This document shows positions 18,578 to 26,263 of a stretch of 64,000 bases of DNA, piece after piece (position 1 is the stretch's first letter; the number at the start of each line of letters is the position of its first letter). The DNA comes from Clostridiales bacterium UBA4039. GTDB taxonomy: Bacteria > Bacillota > Clostridia > Lachnospirales > Vallitaleaceae. The notes under the pieces were generated by a model. That model saw only the letters and a program-made list of their open reading frames with translations. It was not told where the DNA came from and made no database searches. The stretch lies in NCBI GenBank assembly GCA_002382805.1, contig DGAD01000022.1, positions 1 through 64,000 of the forward strand, read 5' to 3'. Both the position numbers and the translations under genes were made by a program.

Positions 18578-21237
18578 TACTTAGCCTCATACCAATTCTT
18601 TGCAATCGATGCATCTGCTACCATAGGAACCGAAAGAATTACCGCATTTTCCATCTCTTCAATTAACAAATTCTTCACACGTTCTTGCTCTTGTATCGGC
18701 GCTTCGATAATTAATTCATCATGAATCTGTAATAGCATTTTTGACTTTAGTTGTTCTTTTTTTAGGCGATTATACACCTTAATCATCGCGATCTTGATAA
18801 TATCTGCTGCACTTCCTTGAATCGGCGTATTCATAGCAATACGTTCACCAAATGAACGTCGCATATAATTACTGTTTGACAACTCAGGAATTAATCGTTT
18901 ACGGTTATACATTGTAACCACATATCCATCTTCATAAGCTTTGGCTACTGTCAAATCTAAAAACGCTTTGACTTTTGGATATTTATCAAAATATGCCTGA
19001 ATATATGTTTTGGCTTCCGAGATCGGAATATTTAAGTCACGACTAAGTCCAAAATCACTTATACCATAGACAATACCGAAATTAACAGCTTTGGCATTAC
19101 GTCGCATCGCTTTGGTAACCTCATCAAAAGGTACATGAAATACTTGGGAAGCGGTTAATTGATGAATATCTTTATTTTCCCTATATGCCTCCAGTAATAA
19201 ATCATCCTGGGACAAATGTGCTAAAACCCGCAATTCAATTTGAGAATAATCCGCACTAACAAACACATGCCCTTGCTTTGGTACAAATGCTTTTCGAATC
19301 AGGCGTCCTTCTTCAAGTCGTATAGGAATATTTTGAAGGTTAGGCTCTGTACTACTCAACCGTCCTGTGCTTGCAATCGTTTGATTAAACGTTGTATGTA
19401 TTTTACCATCTTCCAATACATATGGAAACAATCCATCTGCATAGGTTGATTTTAGTTTAGTCAACTGTCGATAATGTAATATCTCTCTTATAATAGGGTG
19501 TTTGCTCTCAAGCTTTTCTAACACATCCACATTCGTTGAGTATCCTGTTTTTGTTTTTTTGATTACCGGCAGACCAAGTTCTTCAAATAAAATAACCCCT
19601 AATTGTTTGGGTGAATTAATATTAAACTCATGCCCTGCCAATGTAAAAATATGCTTTTGAATCTCTGCAATCTCTACCTCAAGGCGTTCGCTTAATTGTG
19701 TTAAAACCTGTTTATCAACGCAGATTCCTTCTTTTTCCATACTGTATAAAATAAGTAGAAGCGGTTTTTCAAGCGTATTATATAATCCAAGCATCTCATC
19801 TTCAACCAGCGCCTGAGTAAGACCTTTAAAACTATCATGTATGATACTGACGCATTGAGCTAAAAAGTTTTGTCGCTTACTCGCATCGATGCTGTTAATA
19901 GCCACTTTCTTCTTCCCTTTGCCTAATAAATCATCCAAGGTATGTAATGTAATATCTGTATAGCTTAATCCAAGATCAAGTAGTGGATAATCGCCTTTGT
20001 TGGGTTTAGCTAAATAAAACATTAGATGTACATCATCAAATACAAATTTCACTTGTTCTTCTGGAATATGAAACGCATGCATCCATGCTTTGATATCATA
20101 AAAAAGCACCTGCTCGGCTTGAGAAAATACTGCAAGTAAATCTTGTCCTATTTTAGAGCCATCCGCTAGTGGAGTCGATTGTTCATAAATAAAACGTTGG
20201 ATATTTTTCGAACTTTTTTTCACCAAGCACACTAAGCCAAGGTAATCTTCTTCTTGATAAGCATAAAATGCTATCTTATGCGCTTTGGCTTCTTTTGTTA
20301 TGGTCTCTATATATGAAGGGTATTGGTCAAAAACCTCAAACTCTAAATCTTTTACATCATTTGCCGCCTCGATTGTTTTAAAGTCAAAGCGTGTAAGTAA
20401 ACGTGTAAAATTAAGCTCTTTAAAGAGGTCGAATGTTTGATCATTCAAATAATTGTCTAGACGCATCTGTTCTAGATTAATTTCAATTGAACAGTCTCGC
20501 TTAATTGTAGCTAAATCTCGACTAATAAAAGCAAGTTCCCTATTTGCTTCAACTTTTTCTTTTGTCTTGCCTTTTAAATCATCGATATGTTGGTATAAAC
20601 CTTCTAGAGTTTGATATTTTTTTATATATTTATGTGCCGTTTTCTCTCCCACACCTGGAATTCCTGGGATATTATCAGAAGAATCCCCCATCATTCCTTT
20701 CACATCAATAAATTGTGTCGGGGTAAATCCATATGTTTCCATAAAACTATTATAGTCATAATGTTCGGTCGTTGTTGTTCCACCTTTAGTTCTAGGAATG
20801 GAAATCTTTGTTTTTTCACTTGCAAGCTGGAGTAAGTCTCGATCTCCTGACAACACCGTGACTTCTCCTTCATCTTCAAAGCGCAAAGACAAGCTTCCAA
20901 GAATATCGTCTGCTTCAATTCCATCTTCCACATATGTTGCAATATTCATTGTATCTAAAACTTCACGAATAAGAGGCATCTGGCTACGAAGCTCGTCTGG
21001 CATACCTTTTCGATTCCCCTTATATTCCTTATATGTCTCATGACGAAAGGTTGGCGCGTGGCTGTCAAATGCAACCAAAAGATGTGTAGGCGCCTCATCA
21101 TCAATAGTCTTGAATAAGATATTTAAAAAACCAAAGACTGCATTTGTATATCTTCCTTTGGCATCTGACAATAAAGGCAGTCCATAAAATGCCCGATTCA
21201 TAATACTATTTCCGTCAATTAGTAACAATTTATTCAT
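18577..21237 (-). CDS. polA: DNA polymerase I, proofreading domain degenerate
   Basis: 886 residues. The 5'-3' exonuclease domain (about 1-290) shows LLIDGNSIMNRAFYG and GVGEKTAHKYI. The polymerase domain (about 480-886) has ADYSQIELRVLAHLS, RRNAKAVNFGIVYGIS (finger helix) and LLQIHDELIIEAP. The middle domain, about 300-470, lacks the DxE carboxylates of an active 3'-5' exonuclease (AFYAYQEEDY replaces that motif), as in Bacillus and Thermus enzymes. So nick translation and gap filling are predicted without proofreading. It follows the anti-sigma gene by 9 bases. Confidence 0.96.
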   Translation of the reverse strand: MNKLLLIDGNSIMNRAFYGLPLLSDAKGRYTNAVFGFLNILFKTIDDEAPTHLLVAFDSHAPTFRHETYKEYKGNRKGMPDELRSQMPLIREVLDTMNIATYVEDGIEADDILGSLSLRFEDEGEVTVLSGDRDLLQLASEKTKISIPRTKGGTTTTEHYDYNSFMETYGFTPTQFIDVKGMMGDSSDNIPGIPGVGEKTAHKYIKKYQTLEGLYQHIDDLKGKTKEKVEANRELAFISRDLATIKRDCSIEINLEQMRLDNYLNDQTFDLFKELNFTRLLTRFDFKTIEAANDVKDLEFEVFDQYPSYIETITKEAKAHKIAFYAYQEEDYLGLVCLVKKSSKNIQRFIYEQSTPLADGSKIGQDLLAVFSQAEQVLFYDIKAWMHAFHIPEEQVKFVFDDVHLMFYLAKPNKGDYPLLDLGLSYTDITLHTLDDLLGKGKKKVAINSIDASKRQNFLAQCVSIIHDSFKGLTQALVEDEMLGLYNTLEKPLLLILYSMEKEGICVDKQVLTQLSERLEVEIAEIQKHIFTLAGHEFNINSPKQLGVILFEELGLPVIKKTKTGYSTNVDVLEKLESKHPIIREILHYRQLTKLKSTYADGLFPYVLEDGKIHTTFNQTIASTGRLSSTEPNLQNIPIRLEEGRLIRKAFVPKQGHVFVSADYSQIELRVLAHLSQDDLLLEAYRENKDIHQLTASQVFHVPFDEVTKAMRRNAKAVNFGIVYGISDFGLSRDLNIPISEAKTYIQAYFDKYPKVKAFLDLTVAKAYEDGYVVTMYNRKRLIPELSNSNYMRRSFGERIAMNTPIQGSAADIIKIAMIKVYNRLKKEQLKSKMLLQIHDELIIEAPIQEQERVKNLLIEEMENAVILSVPMVADASIAKNWYEAK

Positions 21238-21246
21238 GTGAATCTC

Positions 21247-21987
21247 CTATCTTTTTTTTGCTCTTCGATATATCAAGACACCGCCGATGCCTGTTAAAAT
21301 AATTGCCGCTAGGATAAACACGATCTGATAATTATCATCCGCTTGTTCATCCACATCATTCTCCACCGCTTCCATCGCCATTCTAGGCGTTGCTTGAGGT
21401 GTGTCTTCTATGATTTGTTCTTCGACTATAACATTTGTCTCTATACTTTCTTGTGCATTCCCGGCATCAATAGAATCATCTGCAGCCGCTTCCTCTGTCA
21501 CCGCTTCGTCTTGAGCGATAGACATAGAACTTTCTGCACTAAATGCTTCTACTTCACTATTTTCCTCTTCTAGAGCGCTATCTTTCATTTGTGTATTATC
21601 TTCATTAACGCTTCCTGTTGCCATATCATATTCTATTGCCGTTTCATCTGAAGCTGTTTGTCGAATATTTGGATTCATTAAGCCAACAACCCCCAATAAA
21701 ACAACAAATACGACGGCTGCTGCCACACTAAAATATGGCTGATAACGTACAACTCTAGTTTCGTTTTTATGCGGTAAACGCTTCATTACATCGTCATGCA
21801 AGGTCTTAGGTGCCTGATACATGGATAAATCCAATTCATGTTCAATTGCCTGATATATCTCAAACTCTTCTTTACATTCATCACATTCTTTGATGTGTTT
21901 TTTTACTACATCTTCTTCTTCAGATGTCAACGCACCTGTTGAATACAACGCAATGAGCTCTTTATATTTTTCATTACAAACAGTCAT
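21247..21987 (-). CDS. Membrane anti-sigma factor with zinc-finger (ZAS) domain
   Basis: 246 residues. The N-terminal ZAS motif His31-x3-Cys35-x2-Cys38 typifies anti-sigma factors that hold ECF sigma factors at the membrane. A membrane segment lies near residues 81-100, an acidic Ser/Glu/Ala-rich external stretch at about 105-215, and a second membrane helix with a basic tail (YRRAKKR) at the C-terminus. The frame opens at a TTG six codons earlier, but AAAGGAGG lies within those codons, so the ATG at 21987 is the start. It directly follows its cognate sigma gene. Confidence 0.88.
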   Translation of the reverse strand: MTVCNEKYKELIALYSTGALTSEEEDVVKKHIKECDECKEEFEIYQAIEHELDLSMYQAPKTLHDDVMKRLPHKNETRVVRYQPYFSVAAAVVFVVLLGVVGLMNPNIRQTASDETAIEYDMATGSVNEDNTQMKDSALEEENSEVEAFSAESSMSIAQDEAVTEEAAADDSIDAGNAQESIETNVIVEEQIIEDTPQATPRMAMEAVENDVDEQADDNYQIVFILAAIILTGIGGVLIYRRAKKR

Positions 21988-22017
21988 ATCCGTTCCTCCT
22001 TTCAATTGTTAGACGTC

Positions 22018-22608
22018 TCAAACGCTAGATTGTTCCCATGAGTCTTTTAGAACCTCTTTTAAGGCTATTCTCGAACGAGCTAAGCGTGACTTGACCGTCC
22101 CCATATTGATTTGTAAGGATTCACTAATCTCTTGATAAGACCGACCTTCAATATCTTTCATTATAATAATATTTCTCTGTTCTTCCTTTAATTTTTCCAA
22201 CGCTTGCCAAACCATCTGAATTTGTTCTTGACGAACAACACTATTCTCCGGCGTATCGTTTGTATCTTCAATAAAATCTTTCATCGTATTATTATCATCT
22301 GTAATTGGCTGATCGTAGGAGTATTCTTTTTGTTGCTTTCTTTTGATTTTACGATATTCATCAATCGCTGTATTTATCGCTAATCGATGCACCCATGTGC
22401 TAAATGCCGATTCAAATTTGAACTGATCTATTTTTTGATATATCTTTAGACATATTTCTTGTGCTGCATCATATGCATCCGCTTCATTTTTAAGCACTTT
22501 GAGTGCAATAGCATATATATGATCTTCATGTTGAAGTATTAATTTTTCAAAAGCTTTTACATTACCTTTTTGGGCTTTTTTTATCAGTTTTTCTTCAACT
22601 GTATCCAT
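22018..22608 (-). CDS. ECF-type RNA polymerase sigma factor
   Basis: 196 residues. Region 2 is seen in AYDAAQEICLKIYQKIDQFKFESAFSTWVHRLAIN, and region 4 in EEQRNIIIMKDIEGRSYQEISESLQINMGTVKSRLARSR. An alternative ATG six codons upstream overlaps the binding site AAGGGAGG, so the start at 22608 is preferred. The target regulon is unknown. The anti-sigma factor follows 30 bases later and polA follows that, so sigma, anti-sigma, polA, coaE and the lipoprotein may share a transcript. Confidence 0.92.
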   Translation of the reverse strand: MDTVEEKLIKKAQKGNVKAFEKLILQHEDHIYAIALKVLKNEADAYDAAQEICLKIYQKIDQFKFESAFSTWVHRLAINTAIDEYRKIKRKQQKEYSYDQPITDDNNTMKDFIEDTNDTPENSVVRQEQIQMVWQALEKLKEEQRNIIIMKDIEGRSYQEISESLQINMGTVKSRLARSRIALKEVLKDSWEQSSV

Positions 22609-22647
22609 CCAAACGCCTCCCTTCATTGTAATCCCAAATTCTAAACA

Positions 22648-22656
22648 ATTATACCA
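22648..22656 (-). promoter_or_regulatory. Extended -10 promoter for the sigma/anti-sigma operon
   Basis: Minus strand TGG-TATAAT, with no convincing -35. Predicted transcription start near 22641, leaving a leader of about 33 bases. It looks like a housekeeping sigma-A site; I could not identify an autoregulatory ECF-type promoter. Confidence 0.6.
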
Positions 22657-22736
22657 TATTCACTATGCTTTTGCATTAAGTGTTCGTGTAAATCAAAAAA
22701 ATAATTACATTTTTATAATTTTTTCCAGAAAAGTAC

Positions 22737-22765
22737 TTGCCAAAAAAGCCATCCTATGTTATTAT
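22737..22765 (+). promoter_or_regulatory. Promoter of tRNA-Leu
   Basis: TTGCCA (22737-22742), 17-base spacer, TATTAT (22760-22765). The tRNA begins 17 bases after the -10. Confidence 0.75.
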
Positions 22766-22782
22766 CATTAAGCGTCAGACAT

Positions 22783-22866
22783 GCGGATGTGGCGGAATAG
22801 GCAGACGCACAGGATTCAAAATCCTGCGGTGGTGACATCGTGTGGGTTCGACTCCCACCATCCGCA
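22783..22866 (+). tRNA. tRNA-Leu, anticodon CAA
   Basis: 84 bases. The acceptor arm is GCGGATG pairing with CATCCGC (22859-22865), discriminator base A at 22866. The anticodon stem CAGGA/TCCTG encloses loop TTCAAAA, giving anticodon CAA (22817-22819), which reads UUG. A long variable arm marks it as a type II tRNA, and the T arm GTGGGTTCGACTCCCAC is intact. The terminal CCA is not encoded and must be added. It has its own promoter and a long AT-rich hairpin downstream. Confidence 0.97.
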
Positions 22867-22880
22867 CTGCTTTGAGAGAT

Positions 22881-22949
22881 ATATGTATTTTTATTTGTAA
22901 GGTCGTACATCACTATGTACACCATTCATATAAAAATACATATTTTTTT
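22881..22949 (+). terminator. Long nested AT-rich hairpin after tRNA-Leu
   Basis: Outer perfect 14-bp stem (22881-22894 with 22930-22943) and inner 6-bp stem GTACAT-CACT-ATGTAC (22905-22920), followed by seven T. It is probably the tRNA terminator, though the stem is unusually AT-rich and long. The rest of the 22867-23011 gap holds nothing else recognisable. Confidence 0.6.
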
Positions 22950-23011
22950 ATATAAAAAAACACCCATTAATTCCTGATTGCCTAGAATCAGCATAAACAA
23001 AAACAATAGAA

Positions 23012-23034
23012 AAAAGACCGATAAACGGTCTTTT
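23012..23034 (-). terminator. Terminator after the Nudix gene
   Basis: Stem AAAAGACCG/CGGTCTTTT with a 5-base loop, followed on the minus strand by a T run. It begins in the Nudix stop codon region. Confidence 0.88.
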
Positions 23035-23485
23035 ACATATACTTCTTGTTTCCCCACATATTACATTTTTTTAACTCTAGGTACTCCGCATAAGCTTGTT
23101 CCAATATCTGCTTTTCATTTGGAAATTTAAGCAAGTGGTAGGCTTCATGGAATTTATAATAGCCTGAATCCACAAAATATTCTTCTTTTTGCGGCTTACT
23201 GTAATAATTGTAGGCTTTCATCAAGTACCAGTGTACATATTTTAGTACGGTATCATTGGCAACCCGAAAGGAATACTGGCTTTTACCAATATATTTAATT
23301 ATATTACCTTTAACGCCTGTTTCTTCTTGCACTTCACGTAGAGCAGTGTCTTTATACTCTTCGCCTTCTTCGACAGTACCTTTGGGTAAGACCCATCCTT
23401 CGTATCTGCCTTTGTAATTCTTATAGAGTAATAGAATTTTTCCTCTGTGGATTACCACCCCGCCACAACTTACTGCTTCAGTCAT
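23033..23485 (-). CDS. Nudix hydrolase
   Basis: 150 residues. A complete Nudix box is seen: GTVEEGEEYKDTALREVQEETGV, fitting G-x5-E-x7-REVxEExGV. These enzymes split nucleoside diphosphates linked to another group; the substrate cannot be told from sequence. AAGGAGG precedes the ATG. A possible weak promoter (TTGCGT, 17 bases, TATACT) and a 12-base palindrome TAATCTAGATTA (23511-23522) lie upstream. It stands alone between the SEDS-PBP gene and tRNA-Leu, with its own terminator. Confidence 0.93.
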   Translation of the reverse strand: MTEAVSCGGVVIHRGKILLLYKNYKGRYEGWVLPKGTVEEGEEYKDTALREVQEETGVKGNIIKYIGKSQYSFRVANDTVLKYVHWYLMKAYNYYSKPQKEEYFVDSGYYKFHEAYHLLKFPNEKQILEQAYAEYLELKKCNMWGNKKYM

Positions 23486-23574
23486 TGTATGCCTCCTTGT
23501 AATTGGGTGCTAATCTAGATTAAGTCTTACATAGAGTATACATTCTTTTATGTGTTCACGCAACAAATTTTTCA

Positions 23575-26256
23575 CTAATTCAATAAATATGCATCAAACA
23601 ACTCTTTTGCGATTGGCACTGCGTTAGCACCACTGGACCCTGCGTTTTCAACCAGAATAGACACCGCTATTTGTGGCTCTTGTGCGGGTGCAAATCCAAC
23701 AAACCATGCATGTGTCGCTCCAAAAGGATTCTCTGCAGCCCCAGTCTTACCTGCAGCGCTATAGTGGTCACTACGCAGTTTTTTTCCTGTTCCCATTGTA
23801 ACTGTGGCTACCATATATTCCCGCAACGCTTTGATTTCATCAACTGTCAGCGTTGTCTCATAACCATTAGGTAATGTTTGTTCAACAATTTTTCCGTTCG
23901 GATTCTCAATATAATCAACCAAATACGGTTCTACAATCAATCCACCATTCGCAATAGCACTTGTAATAATTAGATTATGTAAAGGAGTAATCATTGTTTC
24001 TCCTTGCCCAATAACGGTCTCAGCACGCAGTGCAGCAGACACATATTCCGGGAAGCCAAATTGACTTCTTTTATGGTTATACGCATAAGGAAGCGCTTGG
24101 TTAAAAAACAGATCATTGGCAGTCTCTTCAAGCTGCTCTGTTGTCACAGCCTCTCCCATGACCGCAAAAGCTGTATTACACGAATATGCAAAGGCTTCTT
24201 TAATGGATACTTCACCATGCGCCGTGTCACCATAACAATGAATTGTTTTTTCCGCAAATTGGTGCGCCCCCTTACATACATAAGAAAAGGGCTCTGAATG
24301 TTCACGTATATAGGTCAACGCTGTCAATGCCTTAAAGGTTGAGCCTGGAGGATATAATCCATTCGTCACACGATTAAGCAACGTTGCCTCTTTAGCATCT
24401 GTAGACAATTGGCCATATGTTTGATAGAGAACATTAGGATCAAAGTCCGGTTTTGAAACCATTGCTAAGATCTTACCTGTGGTCGGATCCATAGCTACAA
24501 CAGCCCCTTTTCGATTACCAAGACTAGTATCTGCAATTTGTTGCAATGTATGGTTAAGTGTAAGATGTATATCGCTTCCGCGGCGCTCTTGTGCTTTGAC
24601 ATTGCGAAGCAATTGCTGTAAAAAGTTTTGGTTGCTATCTAGAAGCTGCATGTTTAAATCTGCTTCAATTCCCGTTTTTCCGGGATTCGTATAACCAACG
24701 ACATGGGCATAGCTATTGCCAAACGGATAAATACGCTGTTGAGTATCGCCTTCAACTTTTGTATATGCTAGCACCTCTCCCGTACTATCATAAATGGATC
24801 CACGAATAATTTCTTTTTCAATAAATTCTAAACGCTTATTATAACTATTTAACTGTACATCTTCACTTTGAACAACGATAAAGAACATAAAGTATCCGAT
24901 AAGTGCCATATAAAGGATAGTCATAACAACTTTTAACGAAATCAATGTATGGGCATTATAGCTATATTTTTCTTTTCGACATGGTAATTTGCTCATTAAA
25001 TCAATACAGCCAACCATACCTATAGAAGTCAATAACGATGTTCCTCCATAACTTACAAAGGGAAAGGTTACTCCTGTAAGGGGCACCAACTTAATGACAC
25101 CTCCAATAATCAAAAAGCCCTGAAATCCAAGCATCACCGTCATACCAATACCTGCATATAGAAAAAATCGTCTTTTACTCTTTTGACATTGGGCAAGCAA
25201 CATAATAATCAGCATATAAAACAAGAAAATAGTAAGAAGAACAAAAAAGCTTCCAAGTTCTTCACCAATCGCTGCAAAAATAAAGTCTGAATTTACTACT
25301 GGGATTCGTTTGGGCATCCCTTGCATCAATCCGGTGCCCATCCATTTTCCACGGGCAAATGCAAAGAGGGCTTGAGTAATTTGATAGCCTTCTCGGTCGA
25401 TATAATTAAATGGATATAACCATGAGATAATACGTACTTGAATATGCGAAAATAATTGATATGCCATAACACTTGCAATGCTTAACACACCGATTTGCGC
25501 AAAGGGCAACCATCTTTGTTGATAGTACATATACGACAAGACAATGTAGGTAACAAAAAACAAGAGGGCGCTTCCTAGGTCTCTTTGATATACAAGGATA
25601 AGAATAAGCATACCGCTATACATAGATCCTTTGACAAGTCCTAAGAAGTTTTTCTGACTATGAAAAATAGCTGCCAAAGAAAATGCAAACAATATTTTCA
25701 CAATTTCTGAAGGTTGAAATGTAATCCCTTGAATATTGACCCAGTTTGTCGCGCCATTGACGGTTGCATTAACACTAAACAATAATGCCACCGATAAGAT
25801 GATATATACCCATGTTAGTTTGTCCATTTTTTTCATGCGGCGAACGATTGCTAATACACCAACCATCACTATAAAGCCAACACATGCAAATAAAGTATGC
25901 TTTAAAGCAAGGTCCGGATCTAATCTGTGCAACATAATGGAGCCGATTAAATGAAGCATGGCAATAACATGCCATACAATCGGTTCTAGATAATGGGAAA
26001 GTTGACTTCCATACACAAACAAACCAATAGCAATGACGTTTAGACCTAATATAGTTAAGCCTTTTTGATCGACTGCATTATTAAAGAGGATATAGCCATG
26101 ACCCAAAAAGCACATAGCAAACAATATGATTTGCTCCATTGTTAACGAAGCTTTTTTTTCATCTGTTGAGAGTTTGTATGTGACCATTATATTCAGTGTA
26201 AAAACCGCCAACATAATGACATAAATATAGTTAAGCACAATACTTAGATTTTGCAT
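23575..26256 (-). CDS. SEDS glycosyltransferase (FtsW/RodA) fused to class B penicillin-binding protein
   Basis: 893 residues. Residues 1-430 are a polytopic SEDS protein with SVNATVNGATNWVNI, QRDLGSALLFF (Asp226), the DFIFAAIGEELG motif (from Asp324) and GVTFPFVSYGGTSLL. A membrane segment near 440-462 leads into a penicillin-binding part with the transpeptidase motifs S639-TF-K642, S692-C-N694 and K837-T-G839. So one polypeptide should both polymerise lipid II and cross-link the glycan outside the membrane. The region before the transpeptidase is short (about 465-570), resembling PbpA-type enzymes. No stop or frameshift separates the halves. AGGTGG precedes the ATG. Whether it serves elongation, division or sporulation is open. 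Confidence 0.93.
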   Translation of the reverse strand: MQNLSIVLNYIYVIMLAVFTLNIMVTYKLSTDEKKASLTMEQIILFAMCFLGHGYILFNNAVDQKGLTILGLNVIAIGLFVYGSQLSHYLEPIVWHVIAMLHLIGSIMLHRLDPDLALKHTLFACVGFIVMVGVLAIVRRMKKMDKLTWVYIILSVALLFSVNATVNGATNWVNIQGITFQPSEIVKILFAFSLAAIFHSQKNFLGLVKGSMYSGMLILILVYQRDLGSALLFFVTYIVLSYMYYQQRWLPFAQIGVLSIASVMAYQLFSHIQVRIISWLYPFNYIDREGYQITQALFAFARGKWMGTGLMQGMPKRIPVVNSDFIFAAIGEELGSFFVLLTIFLFYMLIIMLLAQCQKSKRRFFLYAGIGMTVMLGFQGFLIIGGVIKLVPLTGVTFPFVSYGGTSLLTSIGMVGCIDLMSKLPCRKEKYSYNAHTLISLKVVMTILYMALIGYFMFFIVVQSEDVQLNSYNKRLEFIEKEIIRGSIYDSTGEVLAYTKVEGDTQQRIYPFGNSYAHVVGYTNPGKTGIEADLNMQLLDSNQNFLQQLLRNVKAQERRGSDIHLTLNHTLQQIADTSLGNRKGAVVAMDPTTGKILAMVSKPDFDPNVLYQTYGQLSTDAKEATLLNRVTNGLYPPGSTFKALTALTYIREHSEPFSYVCKGAHQFAEKTIHCYGDTAHGEVSIKEAFAYSCNTAFAVMGEAVTTEQLEETANDLFFNQALPYAYNHKRSQFGFPEYVSAALRAETVIGQGETMITPLHNLIITSAIANGGLIVEPYLVDYIENPNGKIVEQTLPNGYETTLTVDEIKALREYMVATVTMGTGKKLRSDHYSAAGKTGAAENPFGATHAWFVGFAPAQEPQIAVSILVENAGSSGANAVPIAKELFDAYLLN

Positions 26257-26263
26257 AATCCAC

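Noticed and set aside
22713..22925. Minus-strand open frame of about 70 codons
   Set aside because: It runs antisense through tRNA-Leu and its hairpin; the peptide is low-quality and has no family resemblance.
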